41,677 nt of DNA from a bacterium (GCA_021815785.1 JAKAZS010000015.1:1-41677); one strand, 5' to 3'; counted from the first letter of the stretch, positions 19,001 through 27,147 are shown. Notes: generated by a model not told the origin, from the sequence alone. A program made the numbers and translations.

Positions 19001-20149
19001 GCCATTAGCTGATGTACCTTGAGTATTAATAGTAACCGTGCCACTGGGAATATTAATATTGCCATTGGCTATTATGGCTAAATTAGCACCAGAACTGGTA
19101 ACTGCTCCAGTTAAGGTTATATCGCCTGAAGTATTAACATAGGTCGGATCACCATTAACCAGGTCATTGCCAAGTTTCATATCGGCTGAAGCTACCGCCA
19201 GGTGAGCTGTGTTAGCATTAATATTAATCTGACCGCTAACGTTATTAATTATGCCTTGAACAGAACTCGGTCCAGCATTTAAATTTAAATTTTCGCTTAA
19301 ATAATTACCATAAACTAAATTAATCCCATTGTTACCAGTATTTAAACCAGTTAAACTTAAAGTAATATTACCATCATTAGCCATAATATTACTGTTAACA
19401 GTTGACATAATATCCAGATTATTTACGCTGGTAATATTAACATTACCTAAGCCAGCTTCAATTGTACCTGAATTAAATACATAACCAGTGTTTAAATTAA
19501 GGTTAGCGCCACCATAAATGCCACCTTCATTAATTAAGTCATTATGAATATTAAGGCTTAAATTATTATTAGCTGATATTAAGCCAGTATTTTCGTTAAG
19601 CAGATTAGCACTGGTTAAAGTACCATTACCAGTAAAGACAATATCACCATAATTAACTAGATTACCGTTAATGGTTAAATTATTAAAGTTGTCAACTAAG
19701 GTTACATCTTTAGGAAGTACCAGGTTAAGAACATTATTAGCCAGTAAACTAACATCAAAGCTGCCACCAATGGCTTTGCCTAAATTATCCAAAACCAGGC
19801 TTTGATGATTAGTGCTTAATATCTGACTTAAAGCAATGGATTCAGCTGGAGTAAGGTAAGTATTATTAAAAATTGGCGTTAATTTACCATTTATATCTAA
19901 ATTAATTTCATGGGTTAAATTATTAATATTAACGTTATGCATCACTGAATTTAAATCAAGGGTATTATGTAATACACCTTGCATGATATTACTGATTTCT
20001 TGACCTGGGCTTGTCGTGTATGCGCTGGTTTCAGTTAAAGCCGTATGTATAAGATTATGTGTTGTAACGGGGTTGATTTCTTGAGCTGTGACATTAAGTG
20101 ACAATTGAATTAGTGCAATTAAAAGCCAAAAAAATAAGTGTTTATTCAT
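13019..20149 (-). CDS. Giant filamentous-haemagglutinin-like surface protein with FecR-like C-terminus
   Basis: This 2376-residue protein has a signal peptide (1-22, ending VTAQ). An N-terminal region (about 75-260) resembles haemagglutinin-type beta-helix starts (NGNLVNYGDIVFTGNGTLTS, then NLNLNTGYVFNSGTIEAG). A very long Asn/Thr/Ser/Gly-rich body follows with GNITIN-like strands. At least seven modules centred on G-x-IG (about residues 618, 740, 883, 1540, 1651, 1728 and 1866) are followed by a hydrophobic strand and often VY(V/I)xD. From about 2205 to 2290 the composition changes to a FecR-like segment (YPQGKLQTTITLKKGSLVL, then LNPGQQVTLST). Cysteine is nearly absent. I see no beta-barrel, sortase or autotransporter domain, and no TpsB partner nearby. 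AAAGGG lies 10 bases before the ATG. The likely role is surface adhesion or filament formation. The gene is intact over 7.1 kb. Confidence 0.85.
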   Translation of the reverse strand: MNKHLFFWLLIALIQLSLNVTAQEINPVTTHNLIHTALTETSAYTTSPGQEISNIMQGVLHNTLDLNSVMHNVNINNLTHEINLDINGKLTPIFNNTYLTPAESIALSQILSTNHQSLVLDNLGKAIGGSFDVSLLANNVLNLVLPKDVTLVDNFNNLTINGNLVNYGDIVFTGNGTLTSANLLNENTGLISANNNLSLNIHNDLINEGGIYGGANLNLNTGYVFNSGTIEAGLGNVNITSVNNLDIMSTVNSNIMANDGNITLSLTGLNTGNNGINLVYGNYLSENLNLNAGPSSVQGIINNVSGQININANTAHLAVASADMKLGNDLVNGDPTYVNTSGDITLTGAVTSSGANLAIIANGNINIPSGTVTINTQGTSANGGNLLMIAGLGTNITSFGNTNTTSLPPGTATVSSITVNLGATSNNTGGNIDLVTNNSLATNNPVIETAGNGTNSNGGNVTLIAIANGSTGGSVLTSNGTNVYNIATGGTGTGSNGNVTLIAGATTGTAINLGSITTTGGSGTGGNVSIYAANPNTLTLTIDPTGTPTGTITANTASSTGGNIILNGNITAGSDTGVNTIILSDSGAGIISNSTGSGSTPPFVLTAGNVNLSSQTGSIGTIGTSSQGPAGLSQATVISVDTTYLTVNTTGASAYVVAINPIVNLEPSTVNGNYVFAINNTNISTINILGNITTGSDNNANIILLSAYFTSGRGMLNINSSSSATVLTSGYVDFYTNGGNIGSAGSPLYINASNIGLVTGMNSVYTGLDQFTNTALTTGNVYISDSASSVSLDAPNVQLSGHIDAIIGTNANFNLTMTNSTSGSINIGAAIGGYVNGTYPTSYTQLAPFNTLNFTTSGSGAITASPGLNIGIVANNVNFTTINGDIGSNATGIIVASPNVTVNDTTGNAYINDYITTGAAGLGDSSISGTLQFATQPVNSEQVNINSGVTVLANKINFNDISELNNNGSISCQNLTVTAGSSSGTPVLTFAGTGSYLAPVSVTIGASTGINQNLNLGNLFTSSQPINTNSLNIFASGTITTSAITISVQPASNGDAGLLFIQAPALTDPNNLTFVANGTTPISTYNLTLNIGDTVGNTNTITFGTAAGQFQVQANDNNLSIATGSTVNIDTNISAAAVSILNDKNTNTITMSPGTTITGPNVVGLSTSTNAGNFVISNLISNSAIFITTAGGNITINNGSTITAGDGILEINNSSTSSGSIAIGANATLSGYTPSFVPVNNNEVIIVNGTIPSSGTNTTNPTNVITNLTNAANVYYGTNGITANSPNNTINANTYNVLFAGGSSSTPITLGGGVTINSSPVNSVINITSLDLTNSTATSAITTLQSQGKIGGTLIVNGSGVATGGNIILNNTDNLTNITAENIPSNVTVTFSGLTSANAVDINLSSSSTAAQVVINGTEQFTSIGGGSAGVINITTTNTSQTQPLFLLGATGKLTSDGSLMVNSAGNSAIAGSVTAVSSINFTATSGSNGSISISNNVTASGVSGLINLTADGSGTITQTAGLLTAPTVNLASVTGNIGSNTNNILLSTQSLTISNQASAFIANNGNLNLNSLSLANTFSLSNTGNLTVIGNITVPNLILYTNNGGALTVNAQVGIATGTDIFNASGYLTTGSNGVIIANSLSLVSSTGEIGFGVGGAQPLTTQANNIVFSAPLSVGISNTSSNLNFGTSATQGNFYVYQTGNITASGTITAPVLGLYSFTGTTGIGSSTSLIQVNSADIGLQSYGTGSSVYVNDLYTNNTILQASQASLQAGSTGLGGVFKFNTAGPLSIYAQIDHGGNVTAGQVSAQIIAIQAFDANNGYGIYNEANIISNDFIFLTASQSAYIAQSATNAIMNAPNVALVTGGGAIGAGSQLLINSGLVAASTSSANGFVNIYDEAANSGIFGGQSGASFTFNTNGNLTVFGSIGTGAGTTVANSNINLIANGVLKVGNTTGIDLTTNNGAIVLQNNNTLAGAINFAANDLILSKSTSTSSGYVTFNIGSFSQTNTTNPNPANITVQTAGSGNVYFGNNGIQAKASGNILFADGQNIAFNTGSLPSTAIILGGNDKITADPPIVISLVNPGNFSNTNNITNSSNTNLTSSINNSNVINLDQFTNYQSLSNLTGNNLNRTDLNNMVNKHSLNSLANDNLDLANDNDSLDNTAFILPISYTAYSNDYRSSSKVSSPINNLKLVKENLDQHSLIIYPGSSLIYSSHELTIYPQGKLQTTITLKKGSLVLILTDKNNLAIYNLHDQNKDSVIVNATNHKFKLNPGQQVTLSTFKNINDFTVVNLARKIGYRNIKAINYKNASIFVTDFSIPSTIMAIKPLKAMFKNNDKLMRNLSQQLLKTSSVIMQSTSNKGAYTLMQSPKLTAYR

Positions 20150-20314
20150 TATTAACTGTCCCTTTCAAAATAAATAATGGAAAATATTATCTCAATTGAC
20201 ATTAATTAACTTAACACCAATTTTTCAGAATCCATCTAGTATTATAAATCAATATAAAATTAATAGCTTATTGCTAAAAGTAAATAAAATATTATACTTT
20301 ATCTAAAAAAAAGT

Positions 20315-23300
20315 TTATTTTTTACCTATATTTTTATCATATAAAAAATTATAGAAATTTAACTTCATTAATTTATGCTCAACCTTATCAAAGTATATAT
20401 ATATTACTGGAGTAATAAATAATGTTACTAATTGAGATAAGATTAATCCACCCAAAACGATTAAACCAAGTGGCTGTCTTGATTGAGCACCTGATCCTAA
20501 TTCCAGCACTAAAGGTAAACTGCCAAAAATAGCACATAAGGTAGTCATCATTATCGGTCGAAATCTTACTAAACAGGCCTGATAAATTGCAGTTTGCGCA
20601 TCAATGTTAGTTTTACGTTGTTGATCAATTGCAAAATCTAGCATAATTATGGAATTTTTTTTAACTATACCAATTAGTAAAATTAAACCTAAAAAACCAT
20701 AAATATCTAACGGTAAATTAAAGAAAATTAGTGACAACAAACCACCTAAAGCTGCTGAAGGTAAACCGGATAATATTGTGATCGGATGAATAAAACTTTC
20801 ATAAAGAATACCTAATATTATGTAAATAATTAATATCGAAATAATTATTAAATAAATTTCCGTATTTAAAAATACATTAAATTCTTGAGCCTGCCCTTGA
20901 AAACAGCAAGAAATTTTAGTATCTTTATATTTATTAGCAATATTATTAACTTCATTAATGGCTTGACCAAGAGCATAGCCTGGCTTTAAATTAAATGAAA
21001 TCGTTATAGATGGCATTTCATCAAAATGGTTTATAAATTGAGCTTCAGCTTTGAAGTTAAATTGAGCAACATTTTTCAGGGAAATTAATTTACCTGTATT
21101 AGACAGTATACTTATATCTTGAAGCGCTTCAACTGATTCTCTAAATTCAGGCAGGCATTCAATAAAAACCCAGTATTCACTATCAGCCTTATAGATAGTT
21201 GAAATGTGCCGTGAAGAAAAAGCACAATTTAAGACGTTTTCGACTTGTTTAATACTTAAACCAAACCTAGCACATTGTTCGCGGTTAATATCAATACAAA
21301 TCTCCGGATTACCGGTTTCCAAATCGGTACTTAAGTCTGTAATCATCTTTAGCTGACGCATTTTATGTTCAATTAATTTACTGTTTTCAAATAATAATTT
21401 TAAATTAGCACCAGTTAAAGTTAACTGATAGAGACCATTAGTTAATTTACCACCAAACCTAAATGGCGGTGATAATTGTAAGTGTGTAATGATACCAGGA
21501 ATTTGTTCAAGCTTAACATTTAAACGTTCAATCAAGTTTTGAGCATTTATTTTGCGTATATTCATTGGCTTTAATACTATAAAAACCTTGCCTGTATTTA
21601 TTGTATCATTAAGACTACCGACACCAATTGCTGATGCAACTCCTTGAACTGCTGGGTCATTACAAATAATTCTGGTCACTTTTTGTTGATGATTAACCAT
21701 GGCATTAAAGGATATACCCTGGCAAGCCTGTGTAGTCCCAGAAATATAGCCAATATCATCAGCTGTTATAAGATTTTTGGCAATTGAGCTAAACAGCCAA
21801 ATAGTAAGGACAATTGAAACGAGAAAGGTTGCCATAATCCATTTTTTGTAATATAAAGCCAACTTAAGAAAGTAATCATATACATATAACAAATTAGAAT
21901 TTAGGAATTGAGCAATCTTACTAAAATAATTGGTATCTGCCAATTTGTTATTTATTAATAAACTGCTCAGCATCGGAATTAATGTTAAAGAAACCAGGCC
22001 AGAAATAATTATCGAAACAATTATCGTGACCGAAAACTGAAAAATCAATTTACCCAGTAATCCACCAAGAAAAAGTGCAGGAATAAATGCCACAGCTAAA
22101 GATAAAGTCATTGAAATAACCGTAAAAACGACTTCATTGCTGCCAATTAAACAAGACTGAAAAATATTTTTATTTAAATCAATATTCCTTAAGATATTTT
22201 CTAAGACAACTATAGCATCATCAACAACAAACCCTACCGATAAGATTATGGCAATTAAGGTAATATTATTAATACTAAAACCTAAGACATAAATAATGGC
22301 AAACGTTCCTAAAATTGACACTGGTAAACTAAGGCTTGGTATTAAGGTAGATTTAAAATCTCCAGAAAAGATAAATATCACCATAATTACTAAAATTATA
22401 CTTAGGATTAAATTTAGTTTTACATCATTAACAACATTTCTTATGGATTTAGAACGATCATAAATTACATCAGCCTGAACAGATTCGGGCAGATATATTT
22501 TAAGTTTTGGTAGTATGGCCTTAATATGATTAGTTATTTCAACAGTATTACTATTGGGTTGTTTCATTACCGCAAGAATAACGCTACGTTTATTATTATA
22601 CCAAGCCGCTAAAATATTGGATTGAACACTATCAATTACAGTAGCTACATCTTTTAATCTTACCGTATGACCATTTTGATAATTAATAATAATCGGTTCA
22701 TAGGATTTGGCATTATGAAGTTGACCATTAACAACAATGCTATAATCTTTATATTGATCACTAACAATACCACAAGGTAGATTAACATTAGACTTTTGAA
22801 TTATATTAATAATTTGATCAAAGCCAATGTTGTATGACTTTAATTTTTTTGGATTAAGCTGAACCCTAACTGCATATGTTTGCGAGCCCAATACTGCAAC
22901 TTGGCCAATTCCATTAATCATTGACAATCTTTGAGCAATTAAATTCTCTGCATATTCATCAACTTTATACATAGGCAGTGTTGCTGAATATATGGCAATT
23001 ACAAAAATTGGTACTTGAGTTGGATTTACCTTATGAAAAGTTGGTGGTAAAATCATTGAAACAGGTAATAGACTATGTGCAATTGCTATTGCCGATTGAA
23101 CATCAGCCGCTGCCCCATCAATGTTCCGGTTAATTTCAAATTCAAGAGTAATCTGACAGATGCCATAGGAACATTGAGTATTAATAGCCTTAAGACCAGC
23201 TATGTTAGAAAATTGTTTTTCTAAAGGTGTTGCTACAGTAGCAGCCATAGTAGTAGCATTAGCTCCGGCAAGTTCTGCATTAACTAATATGGTGGGAAAA

Positions 23301-23422
23301 TCAACATTCGGAAGTTGATCGACAGGAAGCTTAAATAAGGCCCAAACACCAAATAAGATAATGGACAGGCAAATTAATATTGTAGTAACACGATGTAAAA
23401 TAAAATACTTACTAAAATTCAT
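20315..23422 (-). CDS. RND multidrug efflux pump, MdtB/AcrB (HAE-1) type
   Basis: This 1035-residue inner-membrane drug/proton antiporter has TM1 (about 10-30) followed by KLPVDQLPNVDFPTI, the usual HAE start. TM4 reads GFVVDDAIVVLENIL with Asp401 and Asp402. TM10 contains GIVKKNSIIMLDFAID, retaining the relay lysine and closely resembling the MdtB/MdtC motif. MRLRP is changed to VRFRPIMMTTL, as is common in the family. It lies 14 bases after the peroxiredoxin stop, so it is probably the last gene of the cluster. No membrane-fusion protein or channel gene is adjacent on this strand; it may borrow the TolC-type channel at 11405-12925 and an adaptor from elsewhere. The 165-base gap to the giant gene (20150-20314) shows no gene and should hold that gene's promoter. 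Confidence 0.93.
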   Translation of the reverse strand: MNFSKYFILHRVTTILICLSIILFGVWALFKLPVDQLPNVDFPTILVNAELAGANATTMAATVATPLEKQFSNIAGLKAINTQCSYGICQITLEFEINRNIDGAAADVQSAIAIAHSLLPVSMILPPTFHKVNPTQVPIFVIAIYSATLPMYKVDEYAENLIAQRLSMINGIGQVAVLGSQTYAVRVQLNPKKLKSYNIGFDQIINIIQKSNVNLPCGIVSDQYKDYSIVVNGQLHNAKSYEPIIINYQNGHTVRLKDVATVIDSVQSNILAAWYNNKRSVILAVMKQPNSNTVEITNHIKAILPKLKIYLPESVQADVIYDRSKSIRNVVNDVKLNLILSIILVIMVIFIFSGDFKSTLIPSLSLPVSILGTFAIIYVLGFSINNITLIAIILSVGFVVDDAIVVLENILRNIDLNKNIFQSCLIGSNEVVFTVISMTLSLAVAFIPALFLGGLLGKLIFQFSVTIIVSIIISGLVSLTLIPMLSSLLINNKLADTNYFSKIAQFLNSNLLYVYDYFLKLALYYKKWIMATFLVSIVLTIWLFSSIAKNLITADDIGYISGTTQACQGISFNAMVNHQQKVTRIICNDPAVQGVASAIGVGSLNDTINTGKVFIVLKPMNIRKINAQNLIERLNVKLEQIPGIITHLQLSPPFRFGGKLTNGLYQLTLTGANLKLLFENSKLIEHKMRQLKMITDLSTDLETGNPEICIDINREQCARFGLSIKQVENVLNCAFSSRHISTIYKADSEYWVFIECLPEFRESVEALQDISILSNTGKLISLKNVAQFNFKAEAQFINHFDEMPSITISFNLKPGYALGQAINEVNNIANKYKDTKISCCFQGQAQEFNVFLNTEIYLIIISILIIYIILGILYESFIHPITILSGLPSAALGGLLSLIFFNLPLDIYGFLGLILLIGIVKKNSIIMLDFAIDQQRKTNIDAQTAIYQACLVRFRPIMMTTLCAIFGSLPLVLELGSGAQSRQPLGLIVLGGLILSQLVTLFITPVIYIYFDKVEHKLMKLNFYNFLYDKNIGKK

Positions 23423-23436
23423 TGACAGTATTTTAA

Positions 23437-23976
23437 CTATAGCTTAGATTGCAGTTCTTTAACAATTTTTAAAGCTTCACGCATATGTTTTTCACCATCA
23501 ATTTGTGAATTGAAAATAAATTTTATGATACCATTTTTATCAATGACATAAGTTACCCGGCCAGGTAAAATCATGGCTGTTTTGGGCACACTAAATAAAT
23601 TTCTAACTAACGAATCAGGATCGCTAAGCAGTACAAATGGCAAATTATGATTTTGAGCAAAATGCTGATGTGATTCTACTGAATCTGAGCTAATACCAAT
23701 AACCTCACAATTGAGTTCTTGAAAATCTTTATAGGAATCGCGAAACGAACAGGCTTCTTTCGTACAAATTGAAGTTTCATCTTTGGGATAAAAATATACA
23801 ACAACGATTTGTTTATTTTTAAAATCTCTCAAGCTAACAGATTTGCCTACTTGGTTCACAAGGGTAAAATCAGGAGCCTTATCGCCTACTTGTATATTGG
23901 CCTTAGCTGAAAACATGATTGCAACCATAAAACAGACGAGTATAAGGAAAATTGTGATGAATTTTAATCTTGGCAT
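23437..23976 (-). CDS. bcp: Exported PrxQ/BCP-type peroxiredoxin
   Basis: This 179-residue thiol peroxidase reduces H2O2 and organic hydroperoxides. The thioredoxin-like domain begins VGDKAPDFTLVNQVGKSVSL (30-49). The active site is YFYPKDETSICTKEACSFRD with peroxidatic Cys71 and resolving Cys76 five residues on, the PrxQ arrangement. The usual Pro-Gly before the catalytic Cys is Ser-Ile here. A conserved Arg appears in GRVTYVID. An N-terminal hydrophobic segment (about 7-26, ending SAKA) indicates export or anchoring, so it probably acts in the periplasm, unlike cytoplasmic E. coli BCP. It sits between the methyltransferase (66-base gap) and the RND pump (14 bases). The electron donor is unknown; the thioredoxin-fold protein at the head of the cluster lacks a CxxC. 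Confidence 0.92.
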   Translation of the reverse strand: MPRLKFITIFLILVCFMVAIMFSAKANIQVGDKAPDFTLVNQVGKSVSLRDFKNKQIVVVYFYPKDETSICTKEACSFRDSYKDFQELNCEVIGISSDSVESHQHFAQNHNLPFVLLSDPDSLVRNLFSVPKTAMILPGRVTYVIDKNGIIKFIFNSQIDGEKHMREALKIVKELQSKL

Positions 23977-24042
23977 CTAAATTATACCTAAATTTTGCAT
24001 ATTTATAAGTATAACCTAGACATAAAAAAGTTTTCATATTTT

Positions 24043-24651
24043 TTAAATTGTTTTATCAGTTAGTCGCATAACTGTAAACAATTCACTGTTAAATCGAGTT
24101 TTATGAGAATTATTTGGTACATAAGCCAATTCAATATTAAAGTTTTTGGCAAAATATTTAAATATTTGCGATTGAGTTACACCATACGGTGGACCATCTT
24201 CCTTGTCCATAATCCACCATAAAGCTATTAAATATCCATCAGGCTTTAACATTTGCACAATTTTACGGACATAATCATAGCGTAATTTCGGGTTAATAGC
24301 ACAAAAGAACGTATGTTCAAGGATAACATCAAAATAATTTTCTAAATCTAATTTAAAGAAATCCTCTTGTAAAGTAAAGCCACGTTCATTTAAAACACCT
24401 TTGTTTTTAAATTTGTTTTGGGTATTTTGGATGGCCTGATTAGCAAAATCAATACCAGTTACCGTGAAATTATAATCGATTAACAAATCGCATTCATGAC
24501 CATTGCCACAGCCAATTACGCCAACATGTCCAGACTTTATACAATAAGGTGAATCCAAATAAGTCTTAAAGGGTTCAGCATAAGAAGCTAAATCCCAGGG
24601 TGTAGTTTTATTTTCATAAAATGAATTCCAAAATTTTAAAATATCAGTCAT
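24043..24651 (-). CDS. TPMT-like SAM-dependent methyltransferase
   Basis: This 202-residue cytoplasmic class I methyltransferase belongs to the thiopurine S-methyltransferase-like group. Evidence is an N-terminal FWNSFYENKTTPWDLASY, SAM-binding motif I GVIGCGNGHECDLL (about 44-57), the acidic end of strand 2 in VTGIDFANQAI, motif IV-like DVILEHTFFCAI, and a TPMT-typical GPPYGVT. Bacterial relatives methylate thiols, or detoxify tellurite and selenium compounds. The actual substrate cannot be read here. The ATG overlaps the 3' end of the alpha/beta hydrolase gene by 8 bases (ATGACTGA), so the two are probably translationally coupled. Confidence 0.88.
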   Translation of the reverse strand: MTDILKFWNSFYENKTTPWDLASYAEPFKTYLDSPYCIKSGHVGVIGCGNGHECDLLIDYNFTVTGIDFANQAIQNTQNKFKNKGVLNERGFTLQEDFFKLDLENYFDVILEHTFFCAINPKLRYDYVRKIVQMLKPDGYLIALWWIMDKEDGPPYGVTQSQIFKYFAKNFNIELAYVPNNSHKTRFNSELFTVMRLTDKTI

Positions 24652-25696
24652 TATAGGTCTCCGGTTTAATTGTCTTTAAGATTTTCGTGAGGATTTTTTG
24701 ATATTTATGATTTATATCCTCATTATTTATTATTAAGCAATGAATTTTAAAATAATTAGTTATTTCATTTTGCCATTTAATAAAATTTAGTAATTCAATT
24801 ATATCATTGTTATTATATTGGCCTTCTTCAAAAATCAAATGACTACCTTTAGCATCAATAATTAATATTTTTTGTTCCGTTTTAAAATCATTGTATAAAG
24901 TAGCTGCTGATTCTGGTTTGACCAGATTATCTTGTAAACCTTGGATTATCATAACTGGAGTCTTATTTATTTTAGTGGCATTAATATTGGTTTTATGAAT
25001 AAATTCAAGAAAAGCAATAGCTTCAATTGGTGACAGCTTAATTCTATGAGAAGTATCCGATTCAATATGTTCAATTAAATAAGGATCGCTAGTTGCCTGT
25101 TTAATCACGCCTTTAGTGGCAAAGCCAACCGGAACTTTAGGTTCAATAATATACTGCAAAATACCTTTAGTAAGGTTACGTTTTAATTTTTTAATTTTCC
25201 AGGCTGGAGCCACAGCAATTATACCTGCAATATGTTCATTATTTTGCGCGGTTGTGGCAATAGCAATACTGGCTCCCATCGATTCACCCAGTAAAAAAAT
25301 CGGAATATCTGGATTTTGTGTATAAAGAATACTAATTAACTTATGAATATCTTTTACGGTATCAAGCAGGTCTAATTTTTCATTACGGGTATCACTGCCA
25401 ATAGGACCAAAGCCTTCGACATTTACGGCATAGGTAGCAATTTTATGTTGATTTAAAAGCTCGTAACCTAATTTAGTATAGGCTTGAGCACACATGGACA
25501 TACCATGGATACAGATTAAATTAGCCGATATTTTTTCCTGAGAGTTATTAAAAGTCAATACATGTGAATTACCAATTAACTGACATTTACCCATTAAAGG
25601 TGGCTTACTATTTTGCTCTGAAGCAAAAACAGCTAGATTTAAATAAATTAACTGAATAAATAAGTTCAGACATAGAACTAAATTAATTTTCTTCAT
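24644..25696 (-). CDS. Exported alpha/beta hydrolase (monoacylglycerol-lipase-like)
   Basis: A serine hydrolase of about 350 residues with an N-terminal signal sequence (ending about FASEQ). The oxyanion region is ICIHGMSMCAQAY. The nucleophile elbow is LLGESMGAS with Ser139, the acid is Asp256 in IIQGLQDNLV, and the base is His286 in KGSHLIFEE; numbering is from ATG 25696. This arrangement matches the serine aminopeptidase S33/monoacylglycerol-lipase-like group. A lid-like helical insert lies between about 165 and 235. An in-frame TTG at 25702 could add two residues, but ATG is more likely. The start overlaps the end of tmk by 14 bases. It probably cleaves lipid or ester substrates in the envelope. 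The last 50 residues beyond the hydrolase fold are not recognised. Confidence 0.87.
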   Translation of the reverse strand: MKKINLVLCLNLFIQLIYLNLAVFASEQNSKPPLMGKCQLIGNSHVLTFNNSQEKISANLICIHGMSMCAQAYTKLGYELLNQHKIATYAVNVEGFGPIGSDTRNEKLDLLDTVKDIHKLISILYTQNPDIPIFLLGESMGASIAIATTAQNNEHIAGIIAVAPAWKIKKLKRNLTKGILQYIIEPKVPVGFATKGVIKQATSDPYLIEHIESDTSHRIKLSPIEAIAFLEFIHKTNINATKINKTPVMIIQGLQDNLVKPESAATLYNDFKTEQKILIIDAKGSHLIFEEGQYNNNDIIELLNFIKWQNEITNYFKIHCLIINNEDINHKYQKILTKILKTIKPETYND

Positions 25697-26351
25697 GAGC
25701 AATTATTTCATTTTTACTAAATAACGTCTTGAATTTTTCCCTAAGAATATGTTTAATATCATGGTGCATAACACTAATGGGTTTGCGGGCATTAATTATA
25801 TGAATTCGTTGCGGATATAACCTTGCTGTTTTAAGATAGCCTTGTCTTACTCGTTTATGAAATTCACTAGATTCACTTTCTAACCGGTCCAGATTACTCG
25901 AATCCCTTCTTCTTAAGCTAATATCAGTATCAATATCTAAAAGAAAAGTAATATCGGGAATTAACTTATTAGTGGCAATATTATTTAAGTGATTAATAAG
26001 ACTTACCGGAATTTGGCGGCCATAGCCCTGATAGGCTACCGATGAGTCAATATAGCGATCGCAGATAACAATGATACCTTTATCGAGTGATGGCTTAATT
26101 AATTCATAAACATGTTGACTACGGTCAGCAGCATACAACAATAATTCAGTAATAGGGGCAACATTAGTTTCTTTAGCTAATAATATTTTGCGAATTTTTT
26201 GACCAAAAGCCGTGCCACCGGGATCGCGAGTAACAATATTTTGGTAATTTAATTTGTTAAAATAATTAGCTAAAAGCCTAATTTGAGTTGATTTGCCGGC
26301 TGCATCAGGACCTTCAAAACTGATAAATAATCCATTACTTTGAACGTCCAA
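25683..26351 (-). CDS. tmk: Thymidylate kinase
   Basis: This 222-residue cytoplasmic enzyme phosphorylates dTMP to dTDP for DNA synthesis. The P-loop is FEGPDAAGKSTQ (about 12-23). The dTMP-binding DR(x) motif appears as TRDPGG (usually TREPGG). The later conserved segment is CDRYIDSSVAYQGYGR, and the lid region contains LRRRDSSNLDRLESES. Length and motif order are normal. It lies 16 bases after the TPR/thioredoxin-fold gene and overlaps the following hydrolase, so it is embedded in an operon of unrelated functions. Complete and housekeeping. Confidence 0.96.
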   Translation of the reverse strand: MDVQSNGLFISFEGPDAAGKSTQIRLLANYFNKLNYQNIVTRDPGGTAFGQKIRKILLAKETNVAPITELLLYAADRSQHVYELIKPSLDKGIIVICDRYIDSSVAYQGYGRQIPVSLINHLNNIATNKLIPDITFLLDIDTDISLRRRDSSNLDRLESESSEFHKRVRQGYLKTARLYPQRIHIINARKPISVMHHDIKHILREKFKTLFSKNEIIAHEEN

Positions 26352-26367
26352 TTGAGTTTACCTTTAA

Positions 26368-27087
26368 TTAATTGGTAGTAAGCATATTAATTTTAACTTT
26401 TAATTCATTATAATTAATATCAGTTACTGATTTTTCAACTATTTGACCAAGTTTATTGATTAAAATAATGGTTGGCACAACGCCTCTAATTTGAAACTTG
26501 GAAGTAAGATCAGCACTTTGAGTATTACTAATGTCAATTAATTTAAAGTCAATATCATTGGCATAAAATTGATTCATTTCTTTGATAAAATTAATTGCTG
26601 TTTTACAATTTACATCAAGATTATCAATAAAACAATATACTTGCGGGTTAGTTAGAGCTGGCACCACTTGACTAGATGACTTATTTGCCCCAAGGTTCGA
26701 ATCATTCGCTGGGGTATTCATTTGATACATCGATTTTTGCTTTTTAATTTCTTCAATAGCAGTTAATGCATGTTTTGCTTGTAATTTAGTTTCTTGATTA
26801 GGACTATTTAAAACTAGCCATTTATACTCACTTTCAGCGTCATCAATTTTTCCAAGATAATTTAAGGCCACCGCCTTATAAAGATGCGCACTATAATTAT
26901 TGGGTTCTTTAATAAGAACTTTATCAAAAGCCTCAATAGCTTTGGTATAATCGGCCTTTTGAAATATCTCAATAGCCTTATTTAATTGGCTATTATCAGC
27001 TTGAACGATTGGACAGGTAAATGTGTATATTAATACCAATAATAGCCAAGTTAAAAAATAAATAATTGAGCGTTGCATAATATCCAT
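26368..27087 (-). CDS. Exported TPR protein with single-cysteine thioredoxin-fold domain
   Basis: This protein of about 239 residues has a signal/anchor (about 6-30). Two to three TPR-like helical repeats follow (about 33-110; AIEIFQKADYTKAIEAFDKV, then YSAHLYKAVALNYLGKIDDA). After a Ser/Asn-rich linker comes a thioredoxin-like domain (about 148-239). In it, where thioredoxin has WCGPCK there is LDVNCK: the first Cys is Asp158 and only Cys161 remains. The cis-proline is present (GVVPTIILI, Pro205). An extra Cys152 lies in the preceding strand. It may be a redox-inactive scaffold, a monothiol protein or a binding module in the periplasm. Starts at TTG 27093 or ATG 27078 are also possible; numbering is from ATG 27087. 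It is the first gene of the leftward cluster ending with the RND pump. Confidence 0.82.
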   Translation of the reverse strand: MDIMQRSIIYFLTWLLLVLIYTFTCPIVQADNSQLNKAIEIFQKADYTKAIEAFDKVLIKEPNNYSAHLYKAVALNYLGKIDDAESEYKWLVLNSPNQETKLQAKHALTAIEEIKKQKSMYQMNTPANDSNLGANKSSSQVVPALTNPQVYCFIDNLDVNCKTAINFIKEMNQFYANDIDFKLIDISNTQSADLTSKFQIRGVVPTIILINKLGQIVEKSVTDINYNELKVKINMLTTN

Positions 27088-27147
27088 TGACAAGATAGAG
27101 TTAAAAGTATTTATGTTGTTATTGTAAATGGCTAAACAACTATAGTC

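Noticed and set aside
13854-19022. Several long open frames on the + strand opposite the giant gene, rich in Leu, Pro, Val and Ala.
   Set aside because: They are antisense shadows of the Asn/Thr/Gly-rich repeat codons; they lack ribosome sites and have implausible composition.
13019-20149. CRISPR-like or direct-repeat array within the giant gene.
   Set aside because: The repetition is at the protein level and imperfect; there are no identical direct repeats with regular spacers.
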